Source: Saururus chinensis
Lineage: Eukaryota; Streptophyta; Magnoliopsida; Piperales; Saururaceae
DNA length: 64,000 nucleotides
Assembly: GCA_035235625.1 (NCBI GenBank)
Contig: CP141149.1
Span: 19,409,893-19,473,892, forward strand
Direction of reading: 5' to 3'
Both the position numbers and the translations under genes were made by a program. Of the stretch, positions 49,657-62,500 are shown piece after piece. Under the pieces are notes generated by a model. It was not told where the DNA came from and made no database searches. It saw only the letters and a program-made list of their open reading frames with translations. Within the stretch, counting starts at the first letter, position 1. Every line of letters begins with the position of its first letter.

Positions 49657-51509
49657 GAACCAATGTTATGTACATGTTATCACAGAAGACAGTGACGAAA
49701 TTCAGTAAATGATGATTTAAAAAAATAACTTTTAGTGTTTTATAAGAAATCCCGTCAAAGATAATATGTCTTATTTGTGAGTGGGTTAGCTCAATAGGTG
49801 CATGAGTTTAACATATATCTCCCCCGTAAAAGTAGGGTGGCCTAATGACCTAGCTTAAATGGCCAAACTTATATATTATATATTAATATTATCCTATTTT
49901 TTAGATAATATAAGGCTATTTACAACCTTTAATCAATTTATACGTATAATTTTAATTTATTTTAAAATAAAATTAACCTCTCAATATTTAAATGGGCTTA
50001 GCCCGTATACCCATTTCTAACACTGTGCCCATACGGCGATGGTGGTCTTTAGGCCGCATGTCTGGAGTCGTGGGCTTACCCCCATATACCCATTTCTAAC
50101 ACTATGTGCCCAGGTGGCTAATGGTGGTCCTCAGGCCGCATGTATGGAGTCCGTGGTCATTTACTTGTTGTCCCTTCTAAAATGCTTGACAAACTAGTGG
50201 AAGCAACAAACAAGCTTCCGTTTGGCTATCATCATTTTTTATTAATGACTAGTGCGATTAAGTAGGTGGAGATTTCTGTTATCTTCTTTTCTTTGACGCC
50301 CAAACAGTATAGTAGACTCTTAAACATGCTGCAGCGATTTTATGCAGCTGGGTATGCGAGTGTGTCTGTTGCTTCATGAGAATATCGAAATGTCATTTCT
50401 ACTGTGGGGTTTTTCTGAACTGCCGATGCCAGCCCGTCTTTGTTTGAGGTGAGAACCAGGCAGCAAATGAGTGCGACCGCTTGAGGCCAGGGGTGACTTG
50501 CAATGGTGGGAACTCTGTGTTGATAGCACGGACTGGGGGAGTTGGGCATCCCCATCAATGATGGCAAGCGCAGTGCAGGATCTGAATGATCGGATAGTAG
50601 GTAGTAGTTAAATCCTGCATGCCCTTTGCATAGCACCGACTGAACCCCACCAGCCATGCTGCTTGACTATATCAAAACAGATAAGGGACCCCCACCAGTC
50701 CACCCTCTCCATCTGGAGGTTCCACATAGATCTCATCTCTTCCAGGTTTTCACTTTTGGATCAGAGAATGCTGTTTCTATACGACCACGGTTGAGCGACT
50801 GGGCGAAATAAATTGCTTTCTGTGGGTTGACTTCAGTGGAGCACACACTTCCCAGCGAGGTTGAAAACTGGGTTCACCACCTCACAAGTGCCCAGAAGGA
50901 GTGCAATTTGCAAATGAAAGATCAAAGCAGTTTTTGACACGCTGATCACGTAAATTGAGTGGTGATGATGATGAGTGCTGCAAGTCTTTGCTTGCTGTCT
51001 TCCCAAAGTGTGTGTGTGTGTCCTGGTAGTGGGCTCTTAATTGCAAGCACGAGGGTTGCTTACATTTCATCAATTCGCTTATCTATTACAGAGAGAGAGG
51101 GAGAGAGGCAATGCACTTCATTACTGCACCACCCAACCATCTTTCCATGCTCAACCACCAATGGTGACTGATCCCAGTCTCATCGTTATAAAAAACATGG
51201 CTGTTATAGAACAATAAGAGTGACGGCCTACTTTAGCAGCTGCATAAATGCATAATATCTCTCTTTCTCTGTGTGTCTCAGTGAACCTTACAGAGACAGA
51301 TCAGCACCTAGCGCTTAGTCCACTCAGCTTCATACATGCACAATGGATGCAGCAGAAGCCTTGAATGCTTCTTAACAACTCCCAAGACCTAAAAAGAAGG
51401 ATTTGCAGCTATTAATAACCGCTTCCCCTCACCATTTACTCTGCTCAAGCTCAACAAAAAGACTAAATCCATCCAAAGCAAGTGGGGGGGACTAGAGAAG
51501 TAGCAGAGG
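49657..51509. other. Upstream region of the second GDSL gene
   Basis: A 79-bp tandem duplication (units starting at 50006 and 50085) is present. Positions 51085-51195 are conserved with the GDSL pseudogene's 5' region (38630-38765). No other gene is seen. Confidence 0.55.
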
Positions 51510-53749
51510 ATGGTGAGGTGTAGAACTAGCAGCAGCTGTAACTCAGTCCCGGTTCTCAGTATCTCAGCCTTGTTCATCTTCTCTGCATTCATCTTTGTCA
51601 ATGGGCAGTCTGATACGACACTAGTCCCAGCGATCATTACCTTCGGCGACTCGGCAGTCGATGTGGGCAACAACAACTACCTTCATACCATTTTCAAGGC
51701 GGACTTCCCTCCTTACGGGAGAGATTTTACCAACCATGCCCCAACTGGGAGGTTCTGCAATGGAAAACTTGCCACTGATATCACAGGCAAGTGGGCATTC
51801 CCAAACTTGAATCCCCATTGTGCTCCAATAACTTAACTGACATCTTGTAGTGAGAATTATTTACTTAATTTGTAATTGTTGTGCAGCTGAAACTCTGGGT
51901 TTTACTTCATTTCCTCCTCCCTATCTGAGTCCCCAGGCCTCCGGCAAGAAGCTTCTTATAGGAGCTAATTTTGCCTCAGCTGCTTCTGGCTATGATGACA
52001 AAACTGCAATCGCATACGTATGTATTGCTGACATTATTTACCCAAAAATTTTACTTAAACATTTGTGTTAGCATCTCTGCCTTTTCAATTTTAATCTTTA
52101 CTCTTCATTTTTACCCAAAAAGACTTCTTATGGACCCTTTTAAAGTGATTAGTTTTTCTATTTGTTTGTGTAGCATGCGATTCCTCTCACCCAACAGGTG
52201 GAGTACTATAAGGAGTATCAGTCTAAATTAGCCCAAGTTGCTGGAAGTAAAAAGGCTGCTTCAATTATCAAAGACGCACTGTATATAGTGAGCTTTGGCA
52301 GCAGTGATTTTGTGCAGAACTACTACATCAACCCTATCCTGAATAAGTTTATCAGTGTTGATCAGTACTCTGATTTCCTTGTTCAAAACTTCAAAGGGTT
52401 GATCACGGTAAATACAATGTAGCCATCTCCTTTTTTTTATAGGAAAGTGACATTACAAAAAAGAAAGAAACACTACTAGAGTAATTATGTAACCCTTTGG
52501 AAGAATCATAATTTGCTGTCCAGTCTTTTTTTCAATAAAGGGAAATAGCACTGTGAAAGAATGCTAAAAAAATGTTCATGCTTGGGGCAAGGGACATTAG
52601 ATCTAAGTGAATTTACTGTGCACAGCATCACTTATTGGCAGTCTGGCGTGTAGATTTAATTACAAGGTCTGTGACTTGGAAGGACATATACGAACACGTC
52701 TATTAGAGTTCTTCAATGGATGTGGAGACTGAAAATTGAATGACTATGTTGTGTGTGATCAGGATCTCCATGGCTTGGGAGCTAGAAGGATTGGAGTGAC
52801 ATCCCTCCCACCTCTTGGGTGCTTGCCGGCTACAATCACTCTGTTTGGTTTTGGAGACAACGGATGTGTCTCAAGAATCAATAGTGATGCACAGAATTTC
52901 AATAAGAAGATTTCTTCGGCTGCTAATGGTCTCAAAAAACAGCTGTCTGGGCTAAAGATTGCCATTTTTGATACTTACAAGCCACTCTATGACCTTATCA
53001 GTGATCCTTCCAAACAAGGTAAGATGATCTAACAGGCCGTAGTTATGGTAAACCGGTTTTGGTTTCACTGTACATATAGTACTGGATGAAGCTCATAACA
53101 TAATCACCAACATAGGACGTACTCAACCAATGAAACTTCAATAGTCACTTTTCACTGCTAATAAATGATGAGACAGGTAAAATGACAGGGCCTTTTCATG
53201 CTTGTCTACTGGGAAAGCCTATTGACCTTCTTTACATGCTTTACTTAACATTTTCTAAAAACAGCAGTGTAACATTTCATCTTTCTTAGTTGGCACAGTT
53301 AAATAAGACTGCGAATTGACCATAAACTGTATAGAACGTAAACTATGTATTATATGGTAGAAGTAATGTTTCTTCCAAATATTAATGATACTTGTATGTT
53401 AGGAAGGAGTTAATATGCTCCCGGGCACTGTACATATAGTACTGAAAGAGTTAATATGCTCCTAGTGCATATAAATAGGACTCTTGTGTATTATGAGGTC
53501 CACTTCTTTTTCATGACTCAAAGAGAGATGGATTCATTGTCACTTTTTTTTGCAGGCTTTGCGGAAGCTCGCAAGGGTTGTTGTGGAACAGGGACGGTAG
53601 AAACATCAGTTTTATGCAACCCCAAGTCTCCAGGCACATGTAGAAATGCTACCCAGTATGTGTTTTGGGACAGCGTCCATCCTTCCCAGGCAGCCAATCA
53701 AATATTAGCTGATTCCCTAATCCTCGAAGGCATCGATCTCATCTCCTAG
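51510..53749 (+). CDS. GDSL esterase/lipase (paralogue 2)
   Basis: Five exons (51510-51786, 51887-52017, 52174-52407, 52763-53018, 53556-53749) encode 363 residues. A signal peptide spans about residues 15-31. The catalytic Ser48 is in [12 protein letters not shown], with Asp338 and His341 in WDSVHPSQA. Block III reads [15 protein letters not shown], again Ser for the usual Asn. The conserved block [19 protein letters not shown] is present. Intron 1 again uses a GC donor (ACAG/GCAAGT) and AG acceptor. High similarity to the gene at 42356 and identical exon lengths except exon 3 show a tandem duplication; the pseudogene at 38630-39617 is closer to this copy in its flanks. Confidence 0.93.
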
Positions 53750-55099
53750 ATGGTATTCGGAGATTAAGTACAGCAGGCTCAAAGCTGGAATTATAATAAG
53801 CGACCCCTGCTATGTATTACTGTTTTTATTGACGTTGCATAATGTATGAATCATTTGTACTAAGTTGATTGTACCACATCATGCATGGAAGGCTGATGAA
53901 ATGAAAAGTGTAATATGTTGGTTCTTATAATAGCTTGTTGGTTGGTAGTATAATTGTTGCAGAGCTTAGACTCCCCCACCCCCATTAGCTGGTGCAGCTT
54001 TATCTTCTGTCAAACAAGTACTTGTTAAGTGTGAAAGATGAGGTTTTACAATAAAATAAGGAGACTAAGATATGACTGATATTCCAGCTGTAACTGAATA
54101 ATACCAAATCCATTCCAGTCCAGTTAGATCCACTCAGTTCACACAGTTTTGTCAGGTTTTTGCTGGTGAGATTATGTAGTATTGCACTTATTACTAAAGA
54201 GCAAATAAAAGCATTTCATGGGAAAATTTATGGTCCTCCTATATCCACTATGAATAGGAGCCGTTGATAATGAGAATCGACGGTGCATACGAGGTAGAGG
54301 ACCAAAATGCTTCCGCTGTGTCAATTGCTCAAAATTCGACTCAATTCAAATGCCACCTGCTCTTTTGGCCTCCCCTGGATATTTGCCGATGCAATTCAAT
54401 TATGTTCTTTGATGAGTCTTCTTCATAGAAATTCAATTGGCCATATCCGTTTCTAGTTTCAACCTGTCAACTAAAAAAAAGTCGCATTGTCAAACAAATT
54501 TAAACATTTCATTTTTTTTCTAAAGAAATTAAGAAGCTAAATGTTTTATCATTATTATTTGTTTTGACATTGTTCATTTCATATGTTTTTCCAAATAAGT
54601 ACAGTAATAAGGGGCTTGAAGAGTGTTTAGAAACTCAAAGTCGAATAGCTTTACATAGGGTTTTCACCCTACAAGGGGAGCGGGAGTAATTTTCTTCTGT
54701 TTGTAGGGTTTCTTTAGAAATTTGGAATGAGAGCCAAGAAGTGCTAAACAAAAACCGAAAGTGCTTTTTTTTTTTGGGGTAACTATCAATAAGTGCTTTT
54801 TAAAAGTGGCTTATTATGAGTCAAAATTGGTTAAAGCACTCGTTTGAGCATCACAAATGTAACTTACATAACCCTAAGGCTGTGAAAATCTAACCTGACC
54901 TATTTACCCGACCTACTTAACCTTGTACCCAACCCGACTATATATAGGGTCAGGGTCTAGGGTTTAGGCACTTAACCCATTTTGAATTTAGGGTCAGGTC
55001 AAACTTGACCTGCACAACCCGATTTTTACCAGACTATAAATAATAAAGAACCTTATTATTATAATATTAGTTTATTTAACTTATTTATATTAATATTAT
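53750..55099. other. 3' flank of GDSL paralogue 2, then eroded repeat
   Basis: Positions 53900-53980 match the pseudogene's 3' flank. From about 54880 the sequence is rich in AACCTGACC/AACCCGAC motifs. Similar sequence resumes at about 58290-58445, so the LTR at 55100-57462 and other sequence may sit inside an older element. Confidence 0.5.
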
Positions 55100-57462
55100 T
55101 GTAAGGACTCTCATATCTAAACTGGTTTTTGTTTTCTTTTAATTATCGGTTATCGTGAAGTTAACATGTTTTCTGATTTATTCGGTGGTTTCGTAAATAA
55201 ATGGTGTTTATGATAGTTTTGATCAAACTCAATTTTAAAATTAATGGTTTTAAGTGATTTTGAATCAAATATGAATTTTTGGGATTTTTCTGAATTTTTA
55301 TTATTTTTCTTAAAATTAGGGTTTTAGTGAGACCCCTGTGGGCCCCACCGTCGAAATTTTGGTTTTGTGTCAAATGAACCCAGATATCAACTTAAGCTTA
55401 TACAAAAATTTTCAGAATTTTTTCAGATTTAATTAGTGCTCAAATTTGTAAAATACTCATTTTAGCATATTTTTCTATTTACACCCCACAACTTACTCAC
55501 GCACACCCCAAAGCTTACTATAAAAGGCCAAACCTGAGTCATTCTCATTTTGGGAATAGGCTGAGGAGGAGAGGTCAGGCCTAATCCCTAATTAGGCCCG
55601 AATTAGAAGGTGTTTAAGGTAAGTCCCTTCTAAATTAAATACTAAATCTGAGCTTTTCTCTTAATCTCTTCTAAATCTACCATTTTCCCTTAGTTTTGAT
55701 TCATTTTTAAATATCAAAATTATTGATTTGCATTTTTACTACAAACCCTAACTTTTAAAATCCGGTTTTTATGTTCAACAAGCCCTAGATCTAAGTTTTT
55801 AATTAAGGTTTTCTTTGTTAAATCGATTTTAATGAAGTTTAATTCAAACTCTATGTCTTTGTAAGGTTTTCAAGAAGGGTGATCATCAAATCTAAGCCTA
55901 ATTAAGGGATAAGGTAATGGACTTTCAAATTTTCAGTTTGTCTATGGTAAAACTCTTGATTTTGTGATTTATTTTGAATGTAGTTACTTAATTTAGTGTG
56001 TTAATGGTATGATTAGAAAATGGTAATCTTTAATCCCGATTTCATAGGGTTTTATCTTGTTATGATGTGGTTTAGCATTCTGGAAGTCATGGTGGACTTT
56101 TGATGACATTTAGGTTGTTAGATGGTAATTTGAAGTGTTATCAATGGAGTTTCGGTTTGAAAATGCGAAAGGAAGAAGAAGGTCGTTTCTGCCTTGTTAG
56201 CGTTTAAACGGCAACACTGTCGAATCAACAGATTTTCAGTTCAGCCGATCGAACGGCCTGCTGGGCGTTTGAATGAGCAAACAGTAAATTTAAAATTTTT
56301 GCGTTTAGCTGATCGAACAGCCTTCTGGGCGTTTGAACCGCTACACAGTAAATTTGTGTTCTATTTGCATGATGTTTATTTCGATTATTTCACTTTAACT
56401 TACCAATTTCATATAAATGTGGAGTATTTTGAGCTATATTATGCTACTGATAGGCACACCATTGAGGTTATGAAGTCAAGATATATAATTAGAGATTTGT
56501 GGAATGACTTGTGGTTCGTGGCATGATGTTGGAATTGTCATCTTGAAATTATGAATGGTTGATTCTCTATGGTTAAACATATTTTCAGTAGGACTACAAC
56601 CTATTAATGGACTGATTTATCATGATAGAATGTGGTTAGTTGATGTGTGGATGTTGGTGAATGTCATGGCTTAAGGATGAAATGAACGATCTTATATGTG
56701 TTTAGCCATTGTGGTTGAGTTTTGTTAGAGATACATTCATGCAGGTTATTATGATGTGATACATGATGGAATATGTATGTTAGAGATACATTCATGCAGG
56801 ATGTTATGATGAAAATGACACTATGTAGATTATACGCTATGATGCAGGTTTAGGTGATGTGTATGTGTGATCAGAAAATGATACACCTTGCCAATCTTTG
56901 ATCTGAATGAGTTTATAGTTATGCTATTGTATTTTCGATGATGATAGTTATATTAAAAATCATTGCTGAGTTTGTTAAACTCACCCCTCTTTCTTGTGTT
57001 TTGCTTTGGGGTTGCGTGGTGCGACACGTAGACGGATAGGATCTCCTCTTTGAGGAAAGGTCGGAGATGACTTGGATGTGATCGTGGAGATTCTTATGTG
57101 ACTTATTTTCCTTAGTTTATACCTTATGTTTAGAACCTTTGTGTATGGTTCTTTGTTGGATTTTTATGTCACATTTTACAGTTGTGTTGCTTAAGACTTA
57201 TTTTGAGCCGGTGTGGGCTATAGTTGACTAAGCATGTGGGTTTAAGACTAGTTGTTTACTTTGTGTTACGCAACTCTCTTTCTTTTCTTCTTATTTACTC
57301 TTGCTCAAAGGATTGTGCGTACTCCGTAATTCTGTTAAGTGGCCTGTAGTTAGGGTTAAGTCTTCCGCTAAATCGTTTCTCAATTTCCCTTCGTCACCCC
57401 CGCGCATTTGACCGGCCCTTGGACCGGGTTCAACTCGGGTCGGGCATCTGTGGGGTGTAACA
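55100..57462 (+). mobile_element. Solo LTR with perfect target-site duplication
   Basis: It starts TGTAAGGACTC and ends GGGGTGTAACA. ATTAT flanks it on both sides (55095-55099 and 57463-57467). A TATAAAA box at 55519-55525, followed by GGCC, lies about 420 bp from the start, as in the LTR at 12500. There is no coding domain; the 110-codon frame at 56194-56526 is chance. Length 2363 bp. Confidence 0.9.
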
Positions 57463-59596
57463 ATTATAATGTTTATTTAGTGCATATTATGTTAAACTAG
57501 AGGTACTTAAATATAAATTTGGGCATGAATAAGATGTTTGAAGTATAGGTGTGATCACATATATTTTGTTTTATAGTAGGCATCCATTTTGGGATAATAG
57601 ATGATAGTATCTTGAAAGTGTGGTTAATTTATATATAGTTTAATTTCTTTTTTATTATTCTTTTAGGTGTAGTGAATGGAATAAAAAAATATTATATTTT
57701 ATTGTATTCATTACTCATCTTCTCTCTTTCAGAATAACAAATCACACACTAGATTTAACTCTATGTTAAAGGCCTAACAGTCATAATAGAGAATAGATTA
57801 TGAATATATAATCAGATAGGCAGATAATAAAGTTCGATGAGGGACAATTTTTAGAGGAGGAAAATTGAGTGTTGTTGGTTGCAAAGGAGGGTAGGGTTAT
57901 AAGCAGTCATAAAGAAATAGTTACTGGAATTTTAAAATTAAGACATGCTGAAACGCATGATCCTCTCTAGAAATCAAAGAAATATTGTTTAATTTATTTT
58001 GCATTGGTATGTGAGTTATCAAAAGTCAAGTGGGCTGATCATGAGTAAACAAATGTTAAAGGTTTATTTTGTTATCATTCTCTTAGAATGGAAGAAATGT
58101 AACATTATACATCTAAGGTCTTTGTTAATGACTACTACAAAAAAAGTATCTGTCACAAATTAGCCGAAGAACAAAACGTTATAAATTTATATTTTAATGT
58201 ATTTAATTTTATTTGTGTTTGTTATTTACAAAGAGAAAGTATATAATACGAGTTTAACAAAAAAATTTAGAAAAAAAATAAAATTACCCGCATACCTGAC
58301 CCAACTTAAGTAGAGTTAGGGTTTAAATTGTCAACCCAATTTAAAAATAAGGTCAGATCATAACGCAACCCGATTTCAGTGAAGATTAAGGCCAACCCAA
58401 CCCAATTTAACCTAACCTGACCTAATTCCTAACCCTACATGACCCCTTTTTTCTAGAAAGAAGAATCTTTTTAAGAATAATCTACTTTGTGGCTGAAAGA
58501 GCGCAACAGTGCCCCTCTTTAAACGTTGCAGTGGCCAGTGGGAATCCATTTTGCATGCCGCGCTCATATGCCATCTTTGCTTTATTTTATTTTATTGGAC
58601 ACTGCAGTATAGGATATCACGTATGCTGTATGAGTAACCGTTAAAATAGATATACAGAAAGTGATTACAGAGATGAAGCAGAAATCTTTGGTATCGTGTG
58701 CTTTGGAAGTCCATAAAACCAACGAATCTACCCAACATACCCTCCCAATTGAGTTGTGGTTGGTTAGAACATGTTGGCCACACATAAAGCTCACTTGGGC
58801 CGACATGCGTTGTCCAACCAAAACGCAGTTGGAAAGGTTTGTTGGGTTATTTCAGTAATAAAATCATCCTATAAACTCCACAAAATTAGTGCCAGTGACC
58901 TGTCTAAGATAATGAATATTGGCAAGTCACATTTAGCACTGCACTCGTGCTTAAAGCCAAGTTCTGGAGGGCATTCTTGGACCATTGCATGGACGAAGAA
59001 TGAATTATTGTATGGAAATTATGGCAAAAGCAGCATCATACCAGCTTTCGTTTTGGGGCGAATTCCGATATCCCTTAGTATGCCTCTTTATGTAACTCGT
59101 GATAAGGAATTACTTGATAACAAACCAATTACAATTCCTGTCGGGTAGTTCTAAGTTAAAAACTAAATATGATAAATTGAAAAGTAACAGCCGTCATCAA
59201 CATGGCCATGTTAATTAGAAAAGGTTAAGAATGCAAAACCTATCATTTGCAATATTATGACATAAAGCATGAAAAGAATGTAAGCAAAAATTAATTATGA
59301 GGCCCCCTTTCCGTTTATTTACAAGAGAACAAACTTGCGCTGCACAAAATTCACAAGTGGAACTTCTATCTACGCAGTACAGAATCTGCAAGATGAGATT
59401 AAAGGTGGCAACGGCAGAATCAAAAGAGATACTCGGCGCCCATTAATCACCTACTTCAAGTTTCATTTGATGAACGCGTAAACTAAAGGAATTTCGCCCA
59501 CCTTGTTGCCTCTTACTCTATCCCTCTGTCAGCTTACACCCAGCAACGAACAAAATTGCCTTGCACTATTGATGATATGTTGCAAAAAAAACCATA
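57463..59596. other. Repeat remnants and 3' flank of the glycine-rich gene
   Basis: Positions 58290-58445 carry AACCCAACCC/AACCTGACC motifs like those at 54880-55040. No gene is recognised in 57463-59596; short frames near 58600-59150 have no domain. Confidence 0.5.
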
Positions 59597-62500
59597 TCAT
59601 GATTGCCAGAACACACTTGGGTCATCACTATACATAGAACGGTCTTGGATTTCTAGATTAGCCACATGCCAATTGATCAGGCGTGCCTGCACGCACTTGC
59701 ACAATACAAGTCCAGTTGGAAGAAGCCACCATCCACCTTCATCCCTGCACCACATCTCCAAAGTTCTTATTAGAATCATGGAACATCCTTTCAACACACA
59801 CCCCGCCACCCCCAACCCAAAAAACACGTCATCTATGTTAATACACCTACCACAGAGTATTGTGAACAAGACACTAAATGTACAATCAAGTTTTTTAACC
59901 ACACTTATACTGTATAAGCAATGATAACAAAAAGGAATAAATTATCCTTACATGCTCAAATTCCACGGCTGAAAATTTGGATGTCTTCTACCTGAGGATT
60001 GGGTTTTATAGTGAACAAGCCCACACATAAAAGCCACAAACTGTTCAAAAATAAAAATAAAAATGTTTGAGGGCCCAAAAACAAAATGATATTTCTGTCA
60101 CAATTATGGTAAGGTAAGAGTTACCAGAAACACAAGTAGAATGCACAATTTGTATTCTAACAGTAAAGATTCCATATCAACTTACAACGTTAATCAATGA
60201 TGTAAGATTCCACAAAGCATATACACGTGCAAGGCCTGCTGATCTTCTTGGCCCATGGCTGAAGAGAGCATTGATTCCAGCAGGAAAAGGTGAAAGTATG
60301 CCCAAGGGAAGGACCAGCAAAACTAAAATGAAGTCCGCCAGTGATATAGAATACAGCAGGAGCAATGTTAACAGTACTAAGCTAAAATCTCCTAAAAGTA
60401 AAATTGAAACGACCAAACCAACAAGATCCTGCAAGCATAAACCAAAATATAATCCATAAGATCGTATTATCATAGACAGAAAATAAAAAGGGGTTCTTTC
60501 AAACTAAGATTACCTGGTGGCCAACAGGTTTTGCATTATGAAGTAGTAGGGAGAAAGGGTAAAATATATCTCTTGTCTCCTCCAGCATTCGTAGACTGCA
60601 AGTGTCTAAAACCCCTCCACTGATCTTTTTACGCATTATTACATTTTCATTGCTCCTTAAATGGCTTGACAGGTTAGGTGTAAGGATGCTATATGATCTG
60701 TCGAGGAGAAAAATATTCAGTATCCCAAATGCAATCCTATCAAGTTCAAAAGAAATAAGATACAATAATACCTAGGATCCTCTTCACTTCCTGATAGTAC
60801 ATCCGCATTTTCAATTTGCATCAGTCCAGGTTCTTCTTCAAGGGTGCACACAGCCAAACCATACTGACAATAACCACATCCTGTGGCCTGAAACCAGGCT
60901 AGTTCAACCCATATACCATGCATGCTTAAAGCAGGGTTTGCATGAGATTCAAGCCACCTGAGGACTGGAATAAATGATTTTTTCAGATGACCACGGCGAA
61001 CCAATCGCAGATGAGCATTCAATCCTGCCACCAGCCGATACCAAATGGTGGGAGGCACAGCCTTCAAAACAAGCCAATATGATTTTGTAAAAAAACTACA
61101 AGCAAAACCTTCAAAACCTTTTATGTCCATGTCATTGGAGGAACCAAGAAGTGAAACAGTGCAAACCTGACTCATGAGACTGGTGAGAACATTATCGCTG
61201 TGAAGAGAGAATGGAGCCATATAACTTCCATTCCCTCCAAATATTAACGTCATTGGGAGCCGTTGCTGCAGGCGAGGAGGAAGGTCTGGCCTCTTTTCAT
61301 CTCCACCCAGGAAAAAATCTACATATGCTAGCATTAGATCTGGAGTAGCAGCTACCTGCACGGACAAAAAGAAAATTTATTAAATTAGCACCAGACAGTG
61401 AGTTGAATAGAAAAACCATTTTACATGTTAAAAATTCATTGAGAAACATAAAAAATTACTCACAGCAGATGTGAACTGCCAAATATAGAATAATCATGAT
61501 AAATGAATGATTTAAATAGATGACAGTCGAGTGTTTCTCATTAAAAGGTAACCTTGAGGCCTTCATACAGAGCACGTGACCGGCAAGAACAAAGGCATGA
61601 GTGGTCATATTCAGATCGTACAAATTCACGAAGTCTTTGAAGTTTCTTCCTTCTACGCCATTGTTGCCATGACCAAGCAAGGGGGTAAGCCAAAATTGAA
61701 AGAATGCTGTGGACAGATCCTTCCCACCATTGATAAGTTGCCAAAGCATTGATTTCGTTGACAAATCTGATAAATGCATCTTCGTACCTGACATAAAAGA
61801 GTTATTTTTAATGAAACAATCAATAAAAAAACACACAGAATTGAAAAGATTAAATAAATTGAGAAAACAAATTAACTTACACAATTTCTTTTATTTGGTC
61901 TGGAGGAGAATGAGGAAGATGCCAGGGTTCACTAAAAGTATTAGGACCCATGAAATACATTCTGTGTACATGACTTTGTGACTCCTCAGCTCTATTAGTT
62001 TCCAATACCTACAAAAGATGAACTTGGGTGAACATGAGAGAAGGTCATATCCTTTTTAAGTCCACATCGGGGACAAATAAAATAAGAATTAGAGGAAAAC
62101 CTCATTCAGTGACTCAAGAAAGGGGAAAGAGTGATCAATCTGAGATCCATGTTGTGTAGGTGCAGGGCCTGGCAATTCATCAGTACCAACAAATTTCATG
62201 CGTGCAACACTCAGGACAAGTGCCAATAGGACAAGGAGTCCAGAGAGAAGGAGACCGAACAACCATGGCCCACCAAACGTGTGTATTAGCTCCTCAAGAG
62301 CGGTGTAACAGTGTGGCATGTGGTATCTTTCAGAAATGCATTTATAAGGGCAAGGAGTTTGTGCCACTCCACCTACAAAAATTATAACATATTAGGAATA
62401 CTAATAGACAAATATTACAAGATTACCATTGATTTGCAGACAGTTACTGCCATCCAAGTACATAATTTAATTCTTGATAATAACAGAAATGAAGAGCCCT

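Noticed and set aside
49781..49860. Possible tRNA-like sequence (GTTAGCTCAATAGGT)
   Set aside because: No acceptor stem or anticodon arm can be paired; no tRNA gene was found in the window.
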